NCBI RefSeq assembly: GCF_014191255.1
Contig: NZ_JACHWH010000006.1
Location: 124,001-188,000 of the forward strand
Direction of reading: 5' to 3'
From: Amycolatopsis bartoniae
GTDB taxonomy: Bacteria; Actinomycetota; Actinomycetes; Mycobacteriales; Pseudonocardiaceae
Length of the DNA: 64,000 bases
The notes beneath the pieces are model-generated. The model was not told the origin of the DNA and ran no database searches. It saw only the letters and a list, made by a program, of their open reading frames with translations. The position numbers and the translations under genes are program-made. Position 1 is the first letter of the stretch. Every line of letters begins with the position of its first letter. Positions 9,086-16,591 of the stretch are shown piece after piece.

Positions 9086-9619
9086 GTCGGCGCTTTCGAA
9101 CCCGGGACGCACGAGCCCGGGGTGCGCGTGCAGCAGGATCGACGTCTCCAGCTCGCCCGCGTGCATGTCGTCGTCGGCGGTCGTGGTGAGCCCGGCCGCG
9201 GCCCGCGCCGATTCCCATTCCGCGAGACCGGGGAACAACGCCATCCGGCCGCGGCTTTCCTGCACCACGTTCGCCAGCACGTAGTTCCCGCCGTGCCCGT
9301 TGACCAGCACCAGGTACGGAATTCCGCTTTCCCGCAGGGAACCGGCGATGTCGGTGATCACCGCGTGCAATGTTTTCGCCGAGATGCTGACGGTTCCCGG
9401 CCAGGCCGCGTGCTCGTGGGAGCACGAGATCGTCACAGGTGGCAGCAGGTGCACCGGGTGCGCGGCCGCGAGCTCGCGCGCGAGGGTGCAGGCGATGACG
9501 GTGTCGGTGGACAGTGGCAGGAAAGCGCCGTGCTGTTCGAAACTTCCCACCGGCAGCACCGCGACCGGAGCCGCCAGTTCCGAGAACGAAGTCGTCGTGG
9601 TGAACGGCAGCAGGTCCAT
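8924..9619 (-). CDS. Creatininase-family amidohydrolase, predicted formamide (FAPy) hydrolase
   Basis: 231 residues from ATG 9619. The binuclear metal site of the creatininase fold is intact: SFEQHG (E28, H30), STDT (D39), a central HEHAAWPGT, NGHGGN and HAGELETS. The family includes creatininase, MftE, and archaeal ArfB, which removes the formyl group from the GTP-derived formylamino-pyrimidine (FAPy). The gene is divergent from a GTP cyclohydrolase II paralogue whose switch residue is changed in a way expected to leave that formyl group on, so ArfB-like deformylation is the simplest prediction. This is inference from context. Its 3' end overlaps the flippase-like gene. Confidence 0.85.
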   Translation of the reverse strand: MDLLPFTTTTSFSELAAPVAVLPVGSFEQHGAFLPLSTDTVIACTLARELAAAHPVHLLPPVTISCSHEHAAWPGTVSISAKTLHAVITDIAGSLRESGIPYLVLVNGHGGNYVLANVVQESRGRMALFPGLAEWESARAAAGLTTTADDDMHAGELETSILLHAHPGLVRPGFESADSVAHDRRHLLTVGLEGYTKSGVLGRPSLATAEKGRDVLAALVESFGEYLALLS

Positions 9620-9673
9620 CACTCGTGTATACCGGGAAAACGCGGTCCGAACATCCCGAAAGAGGGGGAGCGA
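9620..9673. promoter_or_regulatory. Divergent promoter region between creatininase-family gene and GCH II paralogue
   Basis: Only 54 bases separate the two start codons. The segment is locally AT-richer (GTGTATACC near 9624) than its surroundings and ends with a strong ribosome site (AGGGGGAG at ~9663-9670) for the GCH II gene. Shared control of both genes is likely. No clear operator is seen. Confidence 0.4.
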
Positions 9674-10312
9674 ATGCCCGACCCGATCTTCGCCCGCGAG
9701 GACGTCGCGGAGTCCGAACTGGTCACCCGGCGCGGCCGGTTCCGCGCCGTCGCCTTCGCCCACGGCGGGAGCGAGCACCTGGCACTGGTGTTCGGCCGCG
9801 AGCCGTTGGGCGAGGACGTGCTCGTGCGCGTGCACTCGGAATGCCTGACCGGCGACATCTTCGGCGCGGTGCGGTGCGAGTGCGGTGAGCAGCTGGGCGC
9901 GGCGCTGGACGCGATCGTGCGCGAGGGCAGCGGCGTCCTGGTCTACCTGCGCGGCCAGGAGGGACGCGGGATCGGGCTCGTGGCAAAGGTGCGCACGCAC
10001 GTGCTGCAGGACGAGCAGGGCATGGACACCGTGGACTCCGCGACGAGCCTCGGACTGCCGGTGGACGTGCGCGACTACACGCCGGCGGCGCTCGTGCTGG
10101 CGCACCTGGGCGTGCGGTCGGTGCGGCTGATGTCGAACAATCCGGACAAGATCAGCTCGCTGGAGGAGCACGGGATCCGCGTGAGCTCCCGGGTTCCGCT
10201 GCTGATGCCCGCCAGCCCGGACAACATCGCGTACCTGCGCGCGAAACGCGACCGGCTGGGGCACGACCTGCCGCAGCTGGACCGGTTCGCGGTGGGGGAG
10301 CGGCATGGCTGA
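9674..10312 (+). CDS. GTP cyclohydrolase II paralogue with Tyr-to-His switch residue
   Basis: 212 residues, a stand-alone GCH II domain without the RibB half. Zinc ligands C57, C68 and C70 are present (HSECLTGD, RCECG), as are the GQEGRGIGL and LMSNNP motifs. The residue equivalent to E. coli Tyr105, in the segment usually ending RAYALQD, is His109 here (RTHVLQD). In S. coelicolor SCO6655 the same position is Met120, and that enzyme stops at the formylated pyrimidine FAPy instead of the normal riboflavin precursor. A His at this site therefore suggests altered product formation. No other rib genes are near. It overlaps the next gene by eight bases. I leave the symbol empty because it is probably not the riboflavin enzyme. 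Confidence 0.9.
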   Translation: MPDPIFAREDVAESELVTRRGRFRAVAFAHGGSEHLALVFGREPLGEDVLVRVHSECLTGDIFGAVRCECGEQLGAALDAIVREGSGVLVYLRGQEGRGIGLVAKVRTHVLQDEQGMDTVDSATSLGLPVDVRDYTPAALVLAHLGVRSVRLMSNNPDKISSLEEHGIRVSSRVPLLMPASPDNIAYLRAKRDRLGHDLPQLDRFAVGERHG

Positions 10313-11102
10313 CCACCGCGCGCTGCTGCCGGTGGCGCGGGAGGCGGTCGCGATCGCGCACCGGATCGTACGGGCGCGGGCGCCGGTTTCGGTGCGGGCG
10401 AAGGGTGATCGCGACCTGGTCACCGATGTGGACGTCGCCGTCGAGGAGGCGGTGCGAGATTTTCTGACCCGCGAGACCCCCGAAATCGGTGTGCTCGGGG
10501 AGGAACACGGACGGTCCGGCGCCGAAAACGGGCTGTGGTGGGCGCTCGATCCCGTCGACGGCACGGCGAACTTCGCGCGCGGCCTCCCGTTGTGCGGGAT
10601 TTCGCTCGGCCTCGTCGACGGGCGGCGCAGCGTGCTCGCGGTGATCGACCTGCCGTTCCTGGGCGCGGACTACGCGGCCGTGGAGGGGTTCGGCGCGTAC
10701 GCCGGGCAGGAGCGGATCCACGTCTCGGCGGCCACCGCGCTGCCGGACGCGGTGGTCGCGATCGGGGACTTCGCGGTGGGGGAGGACGCGTGGCCGAAGA
10801 ACCGGGCGAGGCTGGTGCTGCTGGAGCACCTCGGCGCCCGCGCGCAGCGGATCCGGATGCTCGGCACGGCGGCGACCGACCTGGCGTGGGTCGCGCACGG
10901 GAAGCTGGAGGCGGCGGTGATCCTGGCGAACCTGCCGTGGGACACGATGGCCGGCGTGCTCCTCGTACGCGAGGCGGGCGGCTTCGTCCTGGACGGTGAC
11001 GGCACCGAGCACACCACGGCTTCCGCGGCGACGATCGCCGTCTGCGGCGGCCTGCGTGACGAAATCCTCGGCGCGGTCGCGAAAGCGTTGCAAAGTGTAT
11101 AA
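10305..11102 (+). CDS. Inositol-monophosphatase-family phosphatase
   Basis: 265 residues, normal IMPase length. Metal and phosphate motifs are complete: GEEHG (E66, E67), DPVDGTANF (D82, D85) and a C-terminal WDTMAG with the third-metal Asp. Family members hydrolyse inositol phosphates, histidinol phosphate, sugar phosphates or PAP. The start overlaps the GCH II stop by eight bases, so the two are co-translated. A phosphatase is what a pathway from GTP via a ribosyl 5'-phosphate pyrimidine would need, and removal of that phosphate is one possible role; an inositol-phosphate role next to a CDP-alcohol transferase is another. Confidence 0.86.
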   Translation: MADHRALLPVAREAVAIAHRIVRARAPVSVRAKGDRDLVTDVDVAVEEAVRDFLTRETPEIGVLGEEHGRSGAENGLWWALDPVDGTANFARGLPLCGISLGLVDGRRSVLAVIDLPFLGADYAAVEGFGAYAGQERIHVSAATALPDAVVAIGDFAVGEDAWPKNRARLVLLEHLGARAQRIRMLGTAATDLAWVAHGKLEAAVILANLPWDTMAGVLLVREAGGFVLDGDGTEHTTASAATIAVCGGLRDEILGAVAKALQSV

Positions 11103-11188
11103 CGGCATATACGGTACGGGTTTTTACGACCTAAACCAGCCGTCCGCCTGCGTATCCTCACGTCACCTCAAAAACGGCAAGGACGCGA

Positions 11189-12223
11189 TCAGTCGCCCAG
11201 TTCCTTGCGCACCCGCGGCAGCACCTCGGTGCCGAGCAGCTCGATCGCCGTCATGACCTGCTCGTGTGGCACGCCGGACCAGTCCATCTGCAGCGCGTAC
11301 CGGTCCGCGCTGGTGAGCTTCCCGACGGCGACGAGACGGTCGGCGACCTCGTCCGGCGTGCCGACGAACAGCGCCTGCGCGTTGTCCGTGTAGCGGTCGT
11401 ACTCCGCGCGCGTCGGGATGGCCCAGCCGCGGGCGCGGGCGCCGTACTTCATGGTCTCCAGCCAGTACGGGTAGAAGATGTCCTTGGCCTCCTGCGAGTC
11501 GCGCGCGATGAACCCGATGGCGCTCATCGTGACGTGCAGTTCCTCCGGGGTGTGCCCGACCGACGCCCCGGCGCGGCGGTAGAGGTCGACCAGCGGCGCG
11601 AACCGCTCGGGCCTGCCGCCGATCACGGCGTACACGACGGGCAGCCCGAGCAGCCCAGCTCGCGCCGACGATTCGGGGTTGCCGCCGGTGCCGATGGAGA
11701 TGCGCAGGTGGTCGCGGTACGGCCTCGGATAGACGTGCGCGTTCTCCAGTGGCGGGCGATAGCGGCCCGACCACGTGATCGGGTGCTCGCGGTCGAGGTG
11801 CAGCAGCAGGGCGAGCTTTTCCTCGAACAGCTCGTCGTACTCGGCCAGGTCGGCGCCGAACAGCGGGAACGACTCGGTGAACGAGCCGCGCCCGGCGAGC
11901 AGTTCGGCGCGGCCGCGGCTGAGCTGGTCGAGGGTGGTGAACTGCTGGTACAGCCGCACCGGATCCTCTGTGGACAGTACGGTGACCGCGCTGCTCAAGG
12001 TGATCTGCTCGGTGACGCTCGCGGCGGCGGCGAGCACGGTACCGGGGCTGGAGATCGCGAAGTTCTCCAGGTGGTGCTCGCCGAGCCCGTAGAAGGACAG
12101 GCCGAGCTCGTCGGCGAGCTTGATCCGCTCCAGCGTCTGCGCGAGCTTGTCCGCGACCGTGTCCTGCTGTCCGGTGATCGGGTCGGGGCTCCGGTCGCCG
12201 AAGCTGTAGATGCCCAGTTCCAT
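11189..12223 (-). CDS. LLM-class (luciferase-like) flavin-dependent oxidoreductase
   Basis: 344 residues with the luciferase-like TIM-barrel pattern: N-terminal MELGIYSFGD, then GLGEHH, TTLDQLSRGRAELLAGRGSF, and a GGNPESSARAG segment. These enzymes use reduced FMN or F420, delivered by a partner. The ATG at 12223 follows an AGGCGGA site. It lies alone behind the decayed oxidoreductase at 12280 in the same direction. Substrate unknown. Confidence 0.87.
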   Translation of the reverse strand: MELGIYSFGDRSPDPITGQQDTVADKLAQTLERIKLADELGLSFYGLGEHHLENFAISSPGTVLAAAASVTEQITLSSAVTVLSTEDPVRLYQQFTTLDQLSRGRAELLAGRGSFTESFPLFGADLAEYDELFEEKLALLLHLDREHPITWSGRYRPPLENAHVYPRPYRDHLRISIGTGGNPESSARAGLLGLPVVYAVIGGRPERFAPLVDLYRRAGASVGHTPEELHVTMSAIGFIARDSQEAKDIFYPYWLETMKYGARARGWAIPTRAEYDRYTDNAQALFVGTPDEVADRLVAVGKLTSADRYALQMDWSGVPHEQVMTAIELLGTEVLPRVRKELGD

Positions 12224-12279
12224 GGTTCCGCCTGCCTTTGGTTGACGTGTCACCGTCTCCAACCGGCGGGCGGGTGGTT

Positions 12280-13156
12280 TTACTCCGCGGGGGTGAGCAC
12301 GATGCGCTGCCCGGGCGCGGTGGGCGCGTGCCACGCCTGCTCGACCTGTGCGAGGGGTATCGGCAGCGGGTCCACCGTCACCCTGCGGGCGGTGATCTCC
12401 TCGGCGAGGGACGGCAGTTCGGCCACGATGCCCGCGGTGGTCACCGAACCCTGTCCGCTGCCGAGGATCGTGAGGTTGGCCGCGCGCAGCAGGAACGACG
12501 GGAGGGTGAGCTCGCGGCCCGCGACGGAACCGAGCTGGATCCAGCTGAGCGGCCGGGCGCGGTGGGCGGGCGGTCAGCACGGCGGCCTGTGCCACGTCGT
12601 CCAGGGTCACCACCTCGTCGGCGCCAAGGGGTTTGAGCAGGTCGAGGCGGTGCGGGTCGCGTCCGGCTCCGACGACGCGTGCCGCGCCGAGGCGCCGCGC
12701 GATCCGGACGGCGAGCTGCCCGGCGTTGCCGGTGGCGCCGAGGACGAGGACGGAACCGCCCGCGGGGAACGAGATCCGGCGGCGCAGCGCGATCCACGAG
12801 GACATGCCGGGGTTCATGCCGACGGCCACGGCGAGCGGGTCGGTGTCCGCGGGCAGCGGGATCGCGCGGCGGCGGTCGACGACGGTCTGCTCGGCGAACG
12901 TGCCCGGCGCGTCGTCGTAGGCGACGAAGTACAGCAGCTCGCCCTCGGCGGTGCGACCGACGGCGTCGACGCCGGGCACCAGGGGCAGTGCGCCGTCGGA
13001 GGTGTAGTGGCTGCCGTCGGCGGACGAGCGCACGCGCGGGTGGAGACCGGCGGCGAGGACGTCGACCAGGACCTGGTGCTCTCCGGACGGGACGGGCGCG
13101 GGGAACTCCTCGTAGCGGGGCGGGGGGCCGAACGAGTGGACGACGGCGGCGTGCAT
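12280..13156 (-). pseudogene. Broken zinc-binding-dehydrogenase-like (quinone oxidoreductase) gene
   Basis: From ATG 13156 the frame encodes a normal MDR N-terminus (AAVVHSFGPPPRYEE, Rossmann motif VLGATGNAGQLAVRIARR) down to LGADEVVTLDDVAQAAVLTA near 12570. It then runs into nonsense. The expected C-terminus (SWIQLGSVAG, LRAANLTILGSGQGSV, ending VLTPAE and a TAA at 12280) is in a different frame, so the gene is one base out of phase. The segment between the two halves is also shorter than in relatives: the usual stretch around VDVVLDYLWG is absent. A sequencing error could explain the frameshift but not the missing segment or the loss of the upstream promoter region. Confidence 0.75.
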
Positions 13157-13311
13157 GGTGGTCGCCGCCGAGCACGAGCTGTCGGTCGTGCAGCTGCGGT
13201 TGCTCGGGGTGCTGCGCGACCGGCGGCCGGGGATGCTGGAGCTCGGCGCGCACCTGGGGCTGGACAAGTCGTCGATGACCGGGCTGGTGAGCCGCGCGGA
13301 GAAGCGCGGCG
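13155..13311 (+). pseudogene. MarR-family regulator remnant, truncated at both ends
   Basis: About 52 codons encode an unmistakable MarR winged-helix core (LSVVQLRLLGVL, then LGAHLGLDKSSMTGLVSRAE), but the first ~25-30 residues that normally precede it are missing. After AEKRG at about 13311 the frame continues as unrelated sequence into the GH3 promoter. It abuts the start of the broken oxidoreductase head to head with no intergenic space, which points to a deletion that removed the shared promoter and the regulator's N-terminus. Confidence 0.7.
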
Positions 13312-13314
13312 GCT

Positions 13315-13336
13315 TGATCCACTGGATCAGACCAGT
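13315..13336. promoter_or_regulatory. Nested palindromes upstream of the GH3 gene, candidate GntR/DasR-type operator
   Basis: Two perfect palindromes overlap: TGATCCA-C-TGGATCA (13315-13329) and ACTGG-ATCAGA-CCAGT (13321-13336). The second matches 13 of 16 positions of the DasR-type element ACTGGTCTAGACCAGT as I remember it. It lies 154 bases before the secreted GH3 start, where an operator is expected. No GntR gene is in the window, so the regulator is inferred only from the motif. Confidence 0.45.
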
Positions 13337-13489
13337 TCCCCGAAACCGACTTCCGACCCCTTCCCTCCCGCGCGTCCGTGAAATATGTTGTGACCCGCAA
13401 CATTGCTCTCCGCTGTTACCCCACCGGGTCACGACGCGTTCGCGTGACCCGATCTCGTCCTGCGCACACCTGCAACGAAGGAGGATCGT

Positions 13490-15409
13490 GTGAGAACGCT
13501 TTCCCCAGGACGCGGCACCCGCCTGGCGGGTGCCGTGCTCGCGGCCGCCGCGCTGACGGCGACCGCGGTACCGGCCGCCGTGGCGGCGCCGGACTCCGCG
13601 GACCGCACGCCGGCCTACCTCAACGCCCGGCTTCCCGTCGAGAAGCGGGTCGCGGACCTGCTCGGCCGCATGACGCTGGCCGAGAAGGTCGGCCAGATGA
13701 CCCAGGCCGAACGCGGTGCCATCGACGCCGACCAGGCCCAGATCACGAACCTCGCCCTCGGTTCCGTGCTCTCCGGCGGCGGCTCGACGCCCGCGTCCAA
13801 CACGCCCGAGGCGTGGGCCGACATGATCGACGGCTACCAGTCGCGGGCGCTGGCCACGCGGCTGCACATCCCGCTGCTGTACGGGATCGACTCGGTGCAC
13901 GGCGACAACAACCTCGTCGGCGCCACGATCTTCCCGCACAACGTCGGCCTCGGCGCCACGCGTGACCCGCAGCTGGTGGGCCAGGTCGAGCACATCACCG
14001 CCACCGAGACCAGGGCGACCGGCCCGCAGTGGGTCTTCGCGCCCTGCGTGTGCGTCACGCGGGACGAGCGCTGGGGCCGCACGTACGAGTCCTTCGGTGA
14101 GGACCCGAAGCTGGTGCAGCAGATGGAAACCGCGATCGACGGGTTCCAGGGCACCAGCACGAAGGACCTCGACGACCCCGACCACGTGCTCGCCACCGCG
14201 AAGCACTACGCCGGGGACGGCGACACCACCTTCGGTACCTCGACCAGCGGCACGTACACCATCGACCAAGGCGTGACGATCACCGACTGGCAGCACTTCG
14301 CCCAGACCGATCTCGCGCCCTACGTCACGGCGGTGCGGCAGCACGACGTCGGCAGCATCATGCCGTCGTTCTCCAGCGTGCAGTGGACCGACCGGCCCGG
14401 CAGCACCCCGGTGAAGATGAGCGCCAACAAGGAGCTGCTGACCGACGTCCTGAAGCAGAAGATCGGCTTCGACGGGTTCCTGATCAGCGACTGGGAAGCG
14501 ATCCACCAGCTGCCCGGCGACTACGCCACACAGGTCCGCACCGCGGTCAACGCGGGCATGGACATGTTCATGGAGCCCAACAGCGCGCCGCAGTTCGAGC
14601 AGGCGCTGACCGCGGAGGTGCAGGCCGGGCGCGTGTCGATGGCCCGGATCAACGACGCGGTGAGCCGGATCCTCAAGGCGAAGTTCGAGCTGGGCCTGTT
14701 CGAGCACCCCTACACCGACCGCTCGAACATGGGCACGATCGGCTCGGCGCAGCACCGCGCGGTGGCGCGCCAGGCGGTGTCGGAGTCGCAGGTGCTGCTG
14801 AAGAACTCGAACAACGCGTTGCCGCTCAAGGCGTCGCAGAAGATCTACGTGGCGGGCGTGAACGCCAACGACCTCGGCAACCAGGCCGGCGGCTGGACGG
14901 TCACGTGGCAGGGGCAGTCGGGCAACACGAGCTTCCCCGGTACCACCATCCTGCAGGGCATCCAGCAGGTCGCGAAGAACGTGACCTACAGCGCGGACGC
15001 GTCGGCCCCGACCGCCGGCGCGGACGTGGGTGTCGTCGTGATCGGTGAGACCCCGTACGCGGAGGGCGTCGGCGACGTGGGCAACGGCCACACGCTGAAC
15101 ATCTCCGACGCCGACCGGGCGAACATCGACAAGGTGTGCGGCGCGATCAAGACCTGCGTCGTGCTCGACGTGGCCGGGCGCCCGCAGATCGTCACCGACG
15201 AGCTGGGCAAGATGGACGCCTTCGTGATGTCCTGGCTGCCCGGCAGCGAGGGCGCGGGCGTGGCGGACGTGCTGTTCGGCAAGAAGGCGTTCACCGGCAA
15301 GCTGCCGGTGACGTGGCCGCGCAGCGAGGCCCAGGAGCCGATCAACGTCGGCGACCGCGACTACGACCCGCTGTTCCCCTACGGCTACGGGCTCACCACC
15401 CGCAGGTAG
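13490..15409 (+). CDS. Secreted glycoside hydrolase family 3 (beta-glucosidase type)
   Basis: 639 residues from a GTG behind a GGAGGATC site. Residues 1-~32 form a Sec signal peptide ending in AVAA. The GH3 (alpha/beta)8 domain follows (KRVADLLGRMTLAEKVGQMTQ, GIDSVHGDNN, AKHYAGDG), with the catalytic nucleophile Asp334 in ISDWEA. The second alpha/beta sandwich domain starts near residue 430 (ESQVLLKNSNNALPL) and ends without a fibronectin III domain. It resembles exo-beta-glucan glucohydrolases that release glucose from beta-glucans or cellooligosaccharides outside the cell. Beta-N-acetylglucosaminidase is less likely from the motifs. It stands alone, followed by a strong hairpin. Confidence 0.9.
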   Translation: MRTLSPGRGTRLAGAVLAAAALTATAVPAAVAAPDSADRTPAYLNARLPVEKRVADLLGRMTLAEKVGQMTQAERGAIDADQAQITNLALGSVLSGGGSTPASNTPEAWADMIDGYQSRALATRLHIPLLYGIDSVHGDNNLVGATIFPHNVGLGATRDPQLVGQVEHITATETRATGPQWVFAPCVCVTRDERWGRTYESFGEDPKLVQQMETAIDGFQGTSTKDLDDPDHVLATAKHYAGDGDTTFGTSTSGTYTIDQGVTITDWQHFAQTDLAPYVTAVRQHDVGSIMPSFSSVQWTDRPGSTPVKMSANKELLTDVLKQKIGFDGFLISDWEAIHQLPGDYATQVRTAVNAGMDMFMEPNSAPQFEQALTAEVQAGRVSMARINDAVSRILKAKFELGLFEHPYTDRSNMGTIGSAQHRAVARQAVSESQVLLKNSNNALPLKASQKIYVAGVNANDLGNQAGGWTVTWQGQSGNTSFPGTTILQGIQQVAKNVTYSADASAPTAGADVGVVVIGETPYAEGVGDVGNGHTLNISDADRANIDKVCGAIKTCVVLDVAGRPQIVTDELGKMDAFVMSWLPGSEGAGVADVLFGKKAFTGKLPVTWPRSEAQEPINVGDRDYDPLFPYGYGLTTRR

Positions 15410-15419
15410 CCCGTCCCCA

Positions 15420-15467
15420 GGTCCGGTGCCCGCTCCTCGTCTCCCGCGGCGGGGCGGGCACCGGACC
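15420..15467. terminator. Perfect 14-bp hairpin after the GH3 gene
   Basis: GGTCCGGTGCCCGC (15420-15433) and its exact complement (15454-15467) enclose a 20-base loop, 10 bases after the GH3 stop. There is no T-tract, which is common in high-GC actinomycetes. It could stop transcription from both GH3 and the convergent polymerase gene. Confidence 0.7.
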
Positions 15468-15471
15468 ACCC

Positions 15472-15517
15472 CAGGCTCAGAGACTCACTCCTGCCCAGGC
15501 TCAGAGACTCACTCCTG
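15472..15517. repeat. 24-bp tandem duplication spanning the end of the LigD-type gene
   Basis: The unit beginning CAGGCTCAGAGACTCACTCC occurs at 15472-15495 and again from 15496 to 15517. The second copy contains the TGA stop of the polymerase gene (minus strand, 15509-15511), so the first copy looks like a duplicated gene end placed just beyond it. The coding sequence is not changed. Confidence 0.75.
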
Positions 15518-16474
15518 GCCCGCCTCCCGGCGCGCCTTGGCGCGGCGCTTGCCCTCGTGCATCGCCTGCACCCGCGCCACCGGGATGGTGTGGCCCTCCT
15601 CGACGAGGTCGTCCGGCAGCCGCTGCGGCTGCGGCATCAGCTCGGCCCACGGGTCGCGGTCGCCGAGGACGCCGGGCGCCGTGCGGACCGTGAAGTCGTG
15701 CGGCGAAACCGCGTCCAGGTCGGCCCAGGCGACGGGGAACGACACCGGCAGGCCCGGGCGCACGCGTGGGCTGTAGACCGAGACGACGGTGGCGCCCCCG
15801 GCGCGGGTCGAGTCGAGGAACACCTTGCCGCCGCGGTCCTCGCGGATGAACGCGGTGGTCGCCAGCGCCGGATCCAGGCGCTCGGCCCGCGCGCCCAGTG
15901 CCCGGCCCGCGGCCGCGGCCACGTCGGCCGTGGTCCCGGGAGCCAGTGGCACGAAGACGTGCACGCCCTTGGCGCCGCTGGTCTTCACCGCGCCCGCGAG
16001 CCCGGCGTCGGCCAGCGCCTGGCGGACGAGGTGCGCGGCGCGGACGGCGAGGGCGAACGAGTCGTCCTGCTCCGGCGGGTCGAGGTCCATCACCAGGTGG
16101 GTCGGGTGGTGCGGTTCGCCTGCGGGGGCGAGCGCGGGGTGGTACTCGATCGCGCGCTGGTTGGCGAACCACAGCAGGGTACGGCGGTCGTCGCACAGCG
16201 CGTAGGAGATCTTCCGGTGGGAGCTTTCGGCCCACAGCGTGGCCCGCGGCACCCATTCGGGCGTGTACTTCGGCAGGTTTTTCTGCATGAACGCGTCCTG
16301 GCCGCGCAGGACCCGCACGACCGACAGCGGCCGCGTGCGCAGCGCGGGCAGCATCCGGCCGGCGACGGCGTCGAGGTAGTCGACGAGGTCGCGCTTGACG
16401 GCGTCCGCGCCGTCGAACAGCGCCTGGTCCAGGTGGGTCAGTGGAACGCCGTCGCGTACCTCGTCTGCGCTCAT
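15509..16474 (-). CDS. Stand-alone LigD-type DNA polymerase/primase domain protein
   Basis: 321 residues from ATG 16474, the size of the polymerase domain alone. It carries the archaeo-eukaryotic-primase-like catalytic DLDP motif (D130, D132) and TSGAKGVHVFVPL, then a third conserved Asp region. LigD polymerase domains add ribo- or deoxynucleotides during non-homologous end joining. There is no ligase or phosphoesterase domain and no Ku gene nearby, so it is one of the split-type homologues. No clear ribosome site precedes the ATG; a TTG at 16486 is the alternative start. It is monocistronic in this window. Confidence 0.85.
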   Translation of the reverse strand: MSADEVRDGVPLTHLDQALFDGADAVKRDLVDYLDAVAGRMLPALRTRPLSVVRVLRGQDAFMQKNLPKYTPEWVPRATLWAESSHRKISYALCDDRRTLLWFANQRAIEYHPALAPAGEPHHPTHLVMDLDPPEQDDSFALAVRAAHLVRQALADAGLAGAVKTSGAKGVHVFVPLAPGTTADVAAAAGRALGARAERLDPALATTAFIREDRGGKVFLDSTRAGGATVVSVYSPRVRPGLPVSFPVAWADLDAVSPHDFTVRTAPGVLGDRDPWAELMPQPQRLPDDLVEEGHTIPVARVQAMHEGKRRAKARREAGQE

Positions 16475-16535
16475 CGGCCCAGCCAACCAGGACCGCGACG
16501 GTCCGGCAACCGTCCACTGTGGATCGCGAGTGGAC

Positions 16536-16577
16536 CCCGCCCGGCTGTTCCGGTCCCTGGGAGAACAGCCGGGCGGG
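16536..16577. terminator. 15-bp perfect hairpin after the small secreted protein gene
   Basis: CCCGCCCGGCTGTTC (16536-16550) pairs with 16563-16577 around a 12-base loop. It sits 15 bases after the stop of the minus-strand gene ending at 16592 and is well placed as its terminator. Confidence 0.7.
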
Positions 16578-16591
16578 CCGGCAACTCGTGG

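Noticed and set aside
4033..11102. Riboflavin, F420 or 7-deazapurine biosynthesis as the role of the pterin-type cluster
   Set aside because: No ribBDEH genes, no F420 side-chain or deazaflavin synthase genes, no QueE/QueC or GTP cyclohydrolase I, and the PTPS-like protein lacks QueD catalytic residues.
13315..13336. Firm DasR assignment
   Set aside because: Three central positions differ and the sugar specificity of the GH3 enzyme is more glucan-like; I keep it only as a candidate operator.
12441..15469. Long minus-strand frame across the GH3 gene joined to the LLM gene
   Set aside because: Only the stretches with real homology, the LLM enzyme and the dehydrogenase fragment, are coding; the part antisense to GH3 resembles no protein.
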